DNA of 64,000 bases from Manduca sexta (lineage: Eukaryota > Arthropoda > Insecta > Lepidoptera > Sphingidae): positions 1,178,001 through 1,242,000 of the forward strand of contig NC_051142.1 in assembly GCF_014839805.1 (NCBI RefSeq), read 5' to 3'. Positions 11,460 to 21,310 of this stretch are shown piece after piece. The translations under genes and the position numbers were made by a program. The notes beneath the pieces were generated by a model. It saw only the letters and a program-made list of their open reading frames with translations. It searched no databases and had not been told where the DNA came from. Numbering within the stretch: the first letter of the stretch is position 1; each line of letters begins with the position of its first letter.

Positions 11460-12970
11460 CAAGCGCGAAATTCGGCACCATACACAAATACAGAAATCCG
11501 CTGCCAAAACTGCGGTCTTATCTTTCGAGCTAGAATCGATCTGATAAGTCACCAGCGTATGTATTGTACATACCTCGCACCTTTAACGAACTTTATCATC
11601 TCTCATAAATGTTAATTGCTAATGATATATTAATGTGTATTTGTTATTTTTGTGACCAGCTACGCTCACCTGATGGTAAAGCTTGTCATAAACAGTAACA
11701 ATATCACTGGCAACATTAACTTACAAGTACGGCACAGAAGCCTGATAGTATTAATTGGCAATGAGCTCTTCAAATTACCAGTTATGTCTCATAATGTGCG
11801 TTATATTGATTATAATATCTTACGAATTATAACTTAATAATATTTTGGCTTCTGCTGCTCGGCACATCGGCATACAAAGCGCTAGTAATTAACTAGACGA
11901 ACACTCACATACAAGGATTAGCAAAACTTATTGAACAATTACTACACTTTTATTATTTTATTTTATTTATAAAAATACACTAAACACGCATTAGCTGACA
12001 ATGATATTCTAAATTACAATACAGTCAAAATCCAAATAGACGTGTATACAACTTATCCAAATTAGGTGACCCGTTAAAGGTATATTAACATAAATTTTAA
12101 TTTAAAATTAAAGACTAAATAACAACTATTCTACGATTATAATTATAGTTTACTATCGTAAAACATATAAACACATTATTCTAACAATAAAACGATTACT
12201 GTGTCAAAGGCTTATTCATCAGGCAACAAAGCGGGTGGCAATGTAGAGAGTGAGTTACGTAACCCCCAGGAGTGCGGAGGGCGCCGGGAGGCAGGGAGTG
12301 AAAGTCTAGAGCAGACCTCTGAGCTAGCCGTGGATATATTTACCTCACAATAGATTGGCTCAATTGTTGATAGAAAGCATTGGCTTGTTTTGCGGCTTTG
12401 TTGCTAGACAGGGAATACTAATATACCCGATAGGCCTGTTCCTTGTGTAAACACTAATCATTATAAAACAATCAGTTTTAATAGAATTAGCTACCATACG
12501 GTGCCGAAGGGTGAAATTTTCCTACATAACATAATATAGGTAGTGATATGCACAAATGCGGACTGCAAATCGTTCTAATGTAAATACATTTTACACAAAG
12601 GGAAGCCGTTAGGTATCAGGTTATTGGATTGGTTATAACATATTTTTGGTAGGCCCTTCATGCACTTTTATTGTTGGTATGTAAGGTACTCGCACGGTGA
12701 TATATTGCATTTGATTCTAGTGCATTGCAAGCGTTATGTCGATCAACGAAAGACGTTGCGTCTCCTGTCAGTTGCCATAGCTATGTCGACCTATTTTTCT
12801 GTTTAAATTTAGAACAAACCATTATAAAGGTTTGATAAATATACTTATATTTCTTCTTCAATTGAATAACGATAGCTTTTTTCCAAAACCATTTGAGCAA
12901 ATGATAATAAGTCTTATTTACCACAAAACTCGTAAAAACAATAAGGTCACAATTATTCGTCAAAGTTTTC
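11460..12970. other. AT-rich noncoding DNA with one repeat scrap
   Basis: GCTACGCTCACCTGATGGTAAAGC at 11660-11685 is a scrap of a GATGGTAAG repeat. GGCGCCGGGAGGCAGGGAGTGAAAG at 12279-12303 pairs a GC word with GTGAAAG. Confidence 0.4.
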
Positions 12971-12976
12971 TAAAAA

Positions 12977-13105
12977 ATTCGAAGTATAAAGTCCTCCCAT
13001 TCGCATCAGGCCAGTATGGTGGACTATAGCGTCAACCCTCTTAGTAGTAGAGGACGCCGGAGCTCAGCAATGGACAGTATAATACAGAGCTGATATTATT
13101 ATTAC
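12977..13105 (+). repeat. RTE-like tail fragment
   Basis: It aligns with the last 130 bp of the 8770 copy: CCATTCGCATCAGGCCAGTAT, CTTAGTAGTAGAGGACGCC, GCTCAGCAATGGACAGTATA and the (ATT)n end. It is 5'-truncated and moderately diverged. Confidence 0.72.
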
Positions 13106-13794
13106 AAGTCAAAGTTGTTATAAATCTCACGCCAGGTCTTGCCCCACCGTGATCATCTGATACAGTTTATCGTCACATTTCTAATGGAACTGGTTTCGTA
13201 GGACGTAAAGCCACAAGAAATGGTAACGCGACTAAAAAGATGAATATAACTTTATTTGTGTTCTTTACAACGTTGCCTGCGTATTGTCTGTATCTACAGA
13301 AACAATGATAGATGGACAATGATTTGTGTTTGAAGATTTTTTATTAGGTAACCAAATACTACATACGCACTGTTACATTCTTACTATGTAGGTATGAAAG
13401 CGTGTTGTTTCATTCAACCACTTGATCTATGAATCGACATGATTTTTAGACATTGGCCTGGTGTTTGACAAAGATGACTTTTCACTTCGATAAACTTACA
13501 CGAATCTAGTTGTATCATCACAGAATACGGTGCTACCACAAGTGGGATCGTGAGTAACACTTAGTCTTTAATATAAAGTTAGTTTAAGTGCATACTACAA
13601 CTACAAAAACTGTAATATTTTCCTATGTTTCCGAGAATTTTAGTTTAAATACAAATCTGTATTCTATAGCTTTACAAAATAACTACAAAAGTCCTAATAA
13701 ATACTCCGTACTCCAAATGTTGACACACTAAAGACACTGTTCTTCAATTGATTCTAGAACCATATCGGCTTGTCCTACGAGTTACAATTATATA

Positions 13795-13977
13795 TTGCTG
13801 AAACGCGTGTACTCATGGATAAAACGCGACATGTATTACCGTACCGTTAGCTGGTCATCAGCAGCATGGAATGCGTTGGAACCGTTGTTATGTAACGCAA
13901 CGGCGTCGGCGCTGACGGTGCGCCCGCGCCGCGCGCTGCGGTCGCGGTGTACGCTTACTGGCCAACTGTTGCAATAG
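13795..13977 (+). other. GC-rich block with unrecognised 60-codon frame
   Basis: The right part (13910-13960) is a CpG cluster with GCGCCCGCGCCGCGCGCTGCGG. An open frame of 60 codons spans it. It has Arg-rich, low-complexity composition at the end and no motif. GTTATGTAACGC and repeated AACG...CGTT words occur. It is more likely a regulatory island than a gene. Confidence 0.25.
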
Positions 13978-14439
13978 AGGATAGTGGGGTTGCAATTGTT
14001 TAATAGGAAGCTGTAGACAATTAGTACTCTAGATTTGTCAAACTAAACTTGTGTTGACTATCATGAATGACGATTCAAATATTTTCCCAGCTTCATATGA
14101 TTTTTACGTTGTATTAAATGTAAATTTCCTCACTGCGCATAATGCCTCTATTTTCTATGCAAAGTATATAGAAACGTGGCGTCGAAAGAAAATAAAAGAT
14201 CAGAAGAAACTTTTGAATGATGAAGGAAAAGTCTGTTGATATTTGCATTATAAAGTGTAAAGCAAGACGGGCTTTGTATATTTTTTGTTAATAACGTAAG
14301 TTTTCTAGCTTTCATAATGAAAGGAACATGAAAAATTAAGATCTGCGTTTGATTCCTATATTAAAATATAGATAGCTATTTCGGTTCTATAGAGACCTAA
14401 AAACTATATAGGGTTTTAAAAAAAAATACGACCTCGGCA

Positions 14440-14690
14440 AAGTGACCTGACTGCACCTGGTGGTAAGTGGAGTGTAGTCCAACAGAATGTCGACTGACGA
14501 GAGACGATACTCCTTGGCAGTCGACACAATAATGGCAGACTGTGGATACCGGATATACACAAGCTGATCCCGGAACGCGACACACTTACGTGGGCCACCA
14601 TGGCTGGCTTTTCAACTGTACGGTGGTATAAAAACGAGCGGATATAAAATATATATTACTACCTGCAAATACCCCGCAATAATTACGAAT
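14440..14690 (+). repeat. Interspersed repeat family with ACCTGGTGGTAAGTGGAGT head
   Basis: It includes GCACCTGGTGGTAAGTGGAG, AGAATGTCGACTGACGAGAG, GGCAGTCGACACAATAATGG, AAGCTGATCCCGGAACGCG, ACTTACGTGGGCCACCATGG and the tail GCGGATATAAAATATATATTAC. Partial copies lie at 32741, 49766 and, inverted, near 62095. Two antisense open frames here (14397-14601) come from the repeat. Confidence 0.65.
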
Positions 14691-14867
14691 TTAAGCTAAT
14701 CTAGAGTCCGAGATCTGCCATAACGAGAACGATGCTTTCAAATCATATTTGTCAATACATAAAAAAATTACCTAACATTTTTTCCGTACTATAATTCGCC
14801 AAAATTTTTCAAGCAAAGGTCAAAATGATTTCTCAGTATTGTCAGCCATAGACCACGGTTGACCTCC

Positions 14868-14945
14868 CCTAAGGCGGCGTTCACACCACGCGTCCTCCCG
14901 CGACCTCCGCGCGACCTTCGCCAAGGCCCGCGGTGCGATAAACTT
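14868..14945. promoter_or_regulatory. Small GC-rich island
   Basis: GGCGGCGTTCACACCACGCG and TCCTCCCGCGACCTCCGCGC followed by CAAGGCCCGCGGTGC contrast with AT-rich flanks. A minus-strand 77-codon frame crosses it without recognisable features. Confidence 0.25.
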
Positions 14946-15177
14946 TCGTAATTAAATTTGCAACTATACGCACTTGACGTTTCACGAAGGCCATATACAG
15001 CAAATACGGTTTGCAACATCAACTTAGAACGTACGTTTAGCTCCTCAGTGTGAACGCATCTTTGCCTTAAAAGGGGGTTTTTAGTTTACGTTACTTAATA
15101 TTTCTAGTTTACTAAAATTATTTGTTAGCTTCACCGTTTTGCTTATTTTGCAGGCAAGCTGATGCAATCACTGTGTG

Positions 15178-15250
15178 TTAGTTTTTGAAGGATACTGTGG
15201 CCAGTGTTATTACTGGGCATTATGAAACTCAACAATTAACCTCTCATGGA
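15178..15250 (-). repeat. Fragment of the 2811-type repeat
   Basis: GTTTTTGAAGGATACTGTGGCCAGTG followed by TTACTGGGCATTATGA resembles the TTTGAAGGACATTATAGCCAGTATAACTACTGAACAT segment of the 61401 copy. Short and diverged. Confidence 0.45.
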
Positions 15251-16084
15251 ATGTTTTACAGTGCCATGATATTGTATTACAAAAAAATTGTCGTGTCTAT
15301 TGTTTATGGACAGTGTTGTCGTCATTAGGAGAGCGTTTTCTTAATTTGTTATGTGAAAATATTAAAAAATCATTTGAAAAGGTTTTTATGTAACATTGAG
15401 TCCGGGAGCAAGCCTTCTCTGCTGGTCATTCACTTAGTGGTGAGAAAAGTGAACCCACGTTGGGCGACAATATGCATTATTCGCGAGGGTATTAAGTAGC
15501 TACTTAAAGCTTTAGTCTTCTTGTGATGATACATTCGGCCATCTGTTGGGTTTAGTGATAGTGCCATTATTAGATGGTAATATAACTTCTGAAACCAGCA
15601 TCAACAACATGCATTTTATTACAATGCGTAGTGAATTTGCGCATCTTATCCAAAGTTGCTACCAGCCCAATGATGTCTATTTGCTTAAACTTTCATTTAA
15701 AACTATTCTTAGGTATATAAAGCCGCTTATTTGTTAATCAATTTGGAAATAGTTAGTTATCTACAAATTGTAAGTGGTTATTTTGTACAAACGCTCTTGT
15801 AATGTTTCACTGCTTTTTAAGCTATTTAATATACGACGACGTTACAAAGCCTACGTGATCACATTCTAACTCCTACATACTTTGTTTAAAGTTAATATTT
15901 TGGGCCTAACATGTACCTACAGTCTTTTCATACATTATCATTCACATAACACAACTACAAATGCACACAAGATACCACAAGTGTTTATGGGAAAAAATTT
16001 ACAATGTCAAACACGAAAAACCACTTTAACGTATTCTGACAATGTCATAGGTGCCTAATTGTCACTATTTCTTGTTTTTAATTA

Positions 16085-16300
16085 AAACTACCGCCACAAT
16101 ACAAAGACACTGACGCAGCGTGGCGGGAAAAGAGCTCACCTTGAATGACGCGCTTCCCGCGCGGTGGCCTCGCTCGCGGCCGCCAACGATCGGCTCGCGT
16201 CGGAAATATTCGGCTTTTGTCGTACTGCTTCGACCAATATCGCGCAGTCTTCGGCTCCTCTCGGGTGTCCTCGCTTCAAAATGGCCGCTTCATTTTAATT
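16085..16300. promoter_or_regulatory. CpG island with two E2F-like sites and a YY1/Pho-like site
   Basis: GGCGGGAAA at 16122-16130 and TTCCCGCGC at 16154-16162 are E2F-type sites in opposite orientation. CAAAATGGCCGC at 16277-16288 has the Pho/YY1 core (GCCATTTT on the other strand) with one mismatch to the full YY1 consensus. A 70-codon frame across the block has no family. A promoter is plausible; direction is undetermined. Confidence 0.42.
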
Positions 16301-17289
16301 GGTTCGACAATAGTTTTTATTTAATTGAATGATTTACAGTATTTCTTTTTCATTGTGTACAAGACACCTTGATTTATAGTCTTGTGAGGTAATGAAGGCA
16401 TAACGTTGTTTTAAATAGCAAAAAGTAACGCTAGTGAGTATGAATCGCGCGGATTTTCCTTCGTTCCGTGAAACTGTTGACTCATGGCTTATTATAGTCT
16501 TGTGTTAAGGGACATATCACCTTTTATTAACTCAAGAACTTTATGCGCTAATGACTTCCTACTTTTGTGTTTGTTATTTTACCTCGAATCATTATATTAA
16601 TCAATTTGTTTTTATACTATTATTGTTACATTATATTTCTAACAACATATTGTACAATCTTGTATATAATATTATGTTTTTGAAATATTTTACAATCAAA
16701 ATTATGATAAAATATATCATTCATTGAATTTATTCTGAATACTTTTACTACTTTAGTAAGATTTCATAAAAGAACTAGCATTTTTCACTTAGACGACTAT
16801 AAAACAATAAGAAGGTAGAGTAAGAGAAATATTATTTATTTTACTTGGACTTTTACGGAAAATGGGCCCTGCACATCTTCGCCTAGCTATGACTAGAATT
16901 AACTCAAGTAAAATTACTAAGTAGTAATATCACGTAGATGCATGTTATTTTTAAGGAAGTAAGTAGAGTTATACCGGATGGTGCAGTCTTCTCTTTTTGT
17001 CCTACAGACAAGGTATTTCAGGATTGCTCCGCAAGTCTTTGTATTAGATATGCGTAGGTGTTACAATTAATTTACTATAATTTAGTAAGTACATGATAGT
17101 AAGCCGTAGTCGGAATGGCGCCATCAACAGTGTTAATTCATTGTGTGATAATTGATATAACATAATATTCGCATATATCACCAATTGGGTAGGCAAAAGT
17201 GAACTTTGTGCATCTCTACTTACCATTGATATTACTAGCCCAGCTAGTATATCTTCAGATTGAGCATAATAATTCCTGCACAATTTTAA

Positions 17290-17355
17290 CTGACTGGGAT
17301 TCGAACTTCAAACCTTCCTGATTACAAAGCCAAAGCCATCACTGGACTATAAGCG
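17290..17355 (-). repeat. Degraded tRNA-like SINE head
   Basis: GACTGGGATTCGAACTTCAAA followed by CAAAGCCAAAGCCATCACTGGACTATAAGCG is, on the minus strand, a tRNA-like head with a partial box B (GTTCGAATCCC). No body or tail is recognisable. Confidence 0.45.
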
Positions 17356-17827
17356 TAATTGCTTTTTATATAGTGAAATCAGTTTATGAAATTAAAATAC
17401 TTAAAACATTTTTACGTCATAGTATTTCCAGGTTCAAGGCGGGTTCTAATGTGATGTACGGACAAACAAAAGAACGAATATTTGGTAATGTTTTACGCAA
17501 GTTAAGTCATATGTACTATGCATACTTTGACTAACACGTAAAATTTCGAAAGTTTCTTGTAAATATCATGAAGGTTATATTACGCTTAGAATATTTGAAG
17601 CTAATTGCTGCCTAAGTTAATTAAATAAAGGCCGTAACTCTACTTAACACTTAGATCTGACAAAAAAAATAATTAGCACATGTATCTTGTATGCGGGGTG
17701 TGTGTGCGTAGAGGCTATCGAACTACAAGTAGGTACCACTGTTTTGTCTGTCGCTGCCGCTAAGCAGAACTGTGTTTCTTTTTGCGTATTTTAGCCAGAA
17801 TAGACTGTTTTTTTATTGTTTTGGTAG

Positions 17828-17930
17828 GTAGATGAGCTAACGGCCCTCCTGATAGTAAGTGGTCGCCATCGCCCATAGATGTTGGCAATATCAGGAGCAC
17901 AGCCAAGCCGTTGCCATGGAAATAGTATAT
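17828..17930 (+). repeat. Repeat with CGCCCATAGATGTTGGCAAT core
   Basis: GATGAGCTAACGGCCCTCCTG, ATAGTAAGTGGTCGCCATCG, CCCATAGATGTTGGCAATAT and AGCCAAGCCGTTGCC are the diagnostic blocks of a common lepidopteran repeat. It carries an RFX-like X-box at its 3' edge. The open frame at 17859 is not a gene. Confidence 0.65.
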
Positions 17931-18477
17931 GTGATACGGCGATGGTGTAGGCCAGGGGACGCCAAATGGCGGACCACGGTTCGCATCCAGACCGTCGACC
18001 TATTTTGTGCGAACAGCGAAAACATTGCAACTTGCACTACACAGTACGTAATTAATTAAAAATGTATCCCCCGATTTGTTTTTGTTGACGTCAATTCGAA
18101 AACGGTCGGGCGAAGTAAAGAACTAACAAGCGAGAAAGAGTTCACGGATTGCGAATTTTACTCCAAACTGCAGACAAATAGTCCGTCCACAATAAAAAAT
18201 GACATTTTTCTCGTTCATATGAAAAATATACCTTTGTTATTTCCGTAATAACATTTGTTTAATAATTTTTATTCTATAAAATGTTGTGCGGACTGCGATG
18301 GTTATTACATTTCTTAAAACGGCCTCCGAACGAAACTAATTGATGACCCCTTGTGTACGCCGCCCAGCGCGTAGGACTAGTGCAGGTTTGCAGTCTTCAG
18401 ATACCTGTGAAACTCTTATGTAAATTCCTTATGTATACAAGTTTCTCCACTAGGTCAGTAAAATAAGATAAAACTGG

Positions 18478-18788
18478 CCCAAAAACACCATGCCTGGGTT
18501 TTCTATCTATAAAAATTCTCAGTCCCAGCTCGGAGTCAGGAAGTCGGCGTTGTGATACCCCTGTGCCTTGACAAGCATGTAAAGCCGTTGGTCCTACGCC
18601 TGATCTCTCTCCGGCCATGTCGGATTGCCGTCTCACCGTACTATGAGAGTAAAGGTAGGAGAGTGCACTTGTGAATTGCGTACACGCTTGTGCACTATAA
18701 TATATCCCGCGTATCTTGCTGATCTCCGTCGAAATTTGCTACCGTGGCTGAAATTCGCCTTGGAGGGGATTTTATTATAAGATATTAT
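18478..18788 (+). repeat. Long interspersed repeat ending in an AT-rich (ATT)-like tail
   Basis: The blocks CAGTCCCAGCTCGGAGTCAGG, GTGATACCCCTGTGCCTTG, ATGTAAAGCCGTTGGTCCTAC, CTGATCTCTCTCCGGCCATG, CTATGAGAGTAAAGG, CTTGTGCACTATAATATATC and GGCTGAAATTCGCCTTGGAGG are in the order seen in a common lepidopteran retroposon. It ends ATTTTATTATAAGATATTATTA. Both flanking minus-strand open frames are by-products. Confidence 0.7.
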
Positions 18789-19414
18789 TACTAGACTATA
18801 AACATGTTTATAAAACATGTGAGTATCTAACTGCTCCACATTGCCCCGATCTGAATTTAATATAACTTGATGATTACAAAATAATATCGCAATGCGTGCG
18901 CGGTACTCAAAATTTAAATTGTTAATGCCAACGCCAGGAAGTTTCCATGAAATGCAACTGCGATTCCAGTGCGTATATCATTTATATCGAGCGCGATTTG
19001 AATTTTGGGCAACTTACACCGGTTTTTAACATATCTCTAATGAGGTGTGTCGAACTACTTAATACATTAGGATTATTCGTCTATAAGCGGGTCACTAGAG
19101 TCCGTTTGTATCTATGTCTATTTTCGGCGCCAAATTGTAATTTGTAAAGATTTCTACATTATGAATAAAGAATTAATTATTTTTAGGCTAAAAATACAAT
19201 CAATTCAAAATATGCCTATAGTGTGTGGTCAGTAAAATTACTTGGAACTATTGGACTTTAATTTATCAGGGTGAAGAACGCATTATAGTATAGCACGTTG
19301 TAGTTCAAAGACCTGGATGATTTGCTACTGGTTGTTGGCTATTTTGTTCCCTTGCATTTGGCGAAGGACTTGATCATTTTGTGATATTTAAAACAAACAC
19401 ACATTACGCATTTT

Positions 19415-19660
19415 CCCCGAAGGTGTATACAGAGGCGCAACCAGAGCACCCACTTTTCGCCAAGTGTGTTCCGTCCCATGATGTGATAGGGGGCGAGTCT
19501 ATCGCCATAACGGACACAATATCACACTCCGGGCTGATATACATAGCAGAAAAAGGCTGAGCAGAAAAACCCAAATATTACTTTGCCTGATGCGGGATTC
19601 GAACCCAGGACCTCAGAGCGCTGCCGTACCGCGCATGCAATACAACTATGCTACCGATAG
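19415..19660 (-). repeat. tRNA-derived SINE, long copy
   Basis: In minus orientation, GGTTCGAATCC (box B consensus) lies at 19605-19595. The family body follows, with the CCCGGAGTGTGATATTGTGTCC stretch and the GATAGACTCGCCCCCTATCAC block. The tRNA-like head (CTATCGGTAGCATAGTTG) is at the 19660 end. A short internal duplication, AGCAGAAAAA(GGC)TGAGCAGAAAAA, lies near 19546-19570. Confidence 0.78.
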
Positions 19661-20328
19661 TAGTAGTCCATTTTGTGATATTTTTGTCATACAAAACTTT
19701 TTTGCAGCCTTTTTTTAGGAATCATTGCCTAAAGTGGCAACAATTAAAACGTTCGTAAGAAATTTTGTTTTTAGCTTTTATATTATCATCTAGTTAATCG
19801 CAAAATTAAACTATTTATACATTATAGACCATTAAACAAACTATTTTCCTTGTCTCTGTGACATCCATTCAAAACGGAAAACGTGAGCTTTTATGACAAT
19901 ATTACTCAACTTTATATTAATGAATATTCAAACTTAACTAATTATGAATTCTTTAGTGCTTTCTACAAATACATTATTTATAATCTATACATATATATAT
20001 ATTTATTATATACGCTACATGACCGCTTTTATTAAAATTAAAAATAAATAGTTCTCGTTTTCCGCTCAGTAATCAAAGAAGTTTAAAAACGGAATAAATC
20101 CGCAGCAAGTAAAACGCTTGCAATAAGCTGCCTATCAAATTATAATTCGAATTTAGAATGCATGATTTACAATTTACAGCCTAAACATATTTTTTTGCGA
20201 ACGGCCACACGTCTAACCGAATGACCTAATTTCAAATCCACCACATTTCAGGGTTTCACAATGATAACACTAGTTTGTAATAAAAATACGATCCACCCGG
20301 CAGGCACGGGGGCGCGGAGCGTTGGTTC

Positions 20329-20563
20329 AGTGACTTGCGAGCTGCCGCGCAGTGTGGACGTATGCGCGCGCCATTTTTGCCTTTCGAGCGCAACTGCCGA
20401 ACTCATGGATTGTGCATTCGGATTTGATTTTTTCTGACAGTGACAGGAGTGTTGCCAGTGTTTATGGGATGGTTTTGTTTTATTTTTAATTTATATAGAA
20501 ATACTTTTTGAAAATTGATTATATTTGTGTGTTTTGTGACATTTGGATTGCGTTTTGGACTTG
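20329..20563 (+). promoter_or_regulatory. Candidate Inr+DPE core promoter and noncoding first exon
   Basis: TTCAGT, an arthropod initiator, places A(+1) at 20329. GGACGT begins exactly at +28 (20356-20361), matching the downstream promoter element spacing and consensus. No TATA box is present, and the surroundings are CpG-rich (20300-20420). A strong donor-like CTTG|GTGAGAT ends a putative 235-bp exon at 20563. The only in-exon ATG seen opens a 10-codon frame (from 20405), so this would be a 5' UTR exon or lncRNA exon. Downstream exons are not identified. Chance co-occurrence of the loose consensus is possible. Confidence 0.45.
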
Positions 20564-20630
20564 GTGAGATTTTTTTTTTTTATCAAATAGTTAAAATGTT
20601 ATCTTTTACGGAACTCATATCTACATTAAA

Positions 20631-20760
20631 ATTTATTTGAAGATTATTATAAATAAAAAACAGACAATTTATTTCTTGTTAAGATTGATTAAAATGACTT
20701 CGACACGTTTGCCGCCAGTTTTAAGAAATAATAAAAACGAATATCAATCTTCAAATAAAT
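20631..20760. repeat. 130-bp unit bounded by a perfect 15-bp inverted repeat
   Basis: ATTTATTTGAAGATT at 20631-20645 is exactly complementary to AATCTTCAAATAAAT at 20746-20760. The interior is AT-rich with one GC patch (CGACACGTTTGCCGCCAG). No clear target-site duplication, so a MITE is possible but unproven. Confidence 0.45.
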
Positions 20761-21183
20761 AATATCAAAAAGAAACAAATAACTCATACGAGTTTATTCA
20801 ACTCAATTATTGTTTTATTACAACTTTAGACGTTCATAACAAAACAACTCACAACTCTACAATCGTGATTTTAAAACAAAATTGAAAATTTCTAATTCCT
20901 TTTATTTTGTTACGTATTATTATGCAATGTTTTCTAATTTGTAAACAGGGTCGGTTCACCTTCATAACACTTACATTTCCTAAGCTAAGCCTCACACACC
21001 TACAATGCAGTATCATTGGACTCATGGCCATTTTGACCCTAAGATTTTTATTAAATAATACTTTATGGTAATTAAATTATTCATGTGTCTTTGAATCACA
21101 AAGTATTTGGAGCCGTAACCTCAGTCGGGGTCACTTCAGGGTCAGAATTGAAACTATTACTTGTAGAGCCTATGTAGGAGCAA

Positions 21184-21310
21184 GTGGCAGATACAAACAT
21201 TATTCATGATTTCATCGTCTCGTTGGACCAGTGTGCTTGGGTTTTGAACCGCCGGGTTCTGAGTTTAAGTCCCGGTTCGGTATTGTCCAAAATATATGGA
21301 ATTTTTTATT
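21184..21310 (+). repeat. tRNA-like SINE fragment, second type
   Basis: The stretch CGTCTCGTTGGACCAGTGTG is followed by GGGTTTTGAACCGCCGGGTTC, then a degraded box B (GAGTTTAAGTCCCGGTTCGG). This is the layout of a lepidopteran tRNA-derived SINE head, but different in sequence from the 24128 type. The rest is AT-rich and unassigned. Confidence 0.5.
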
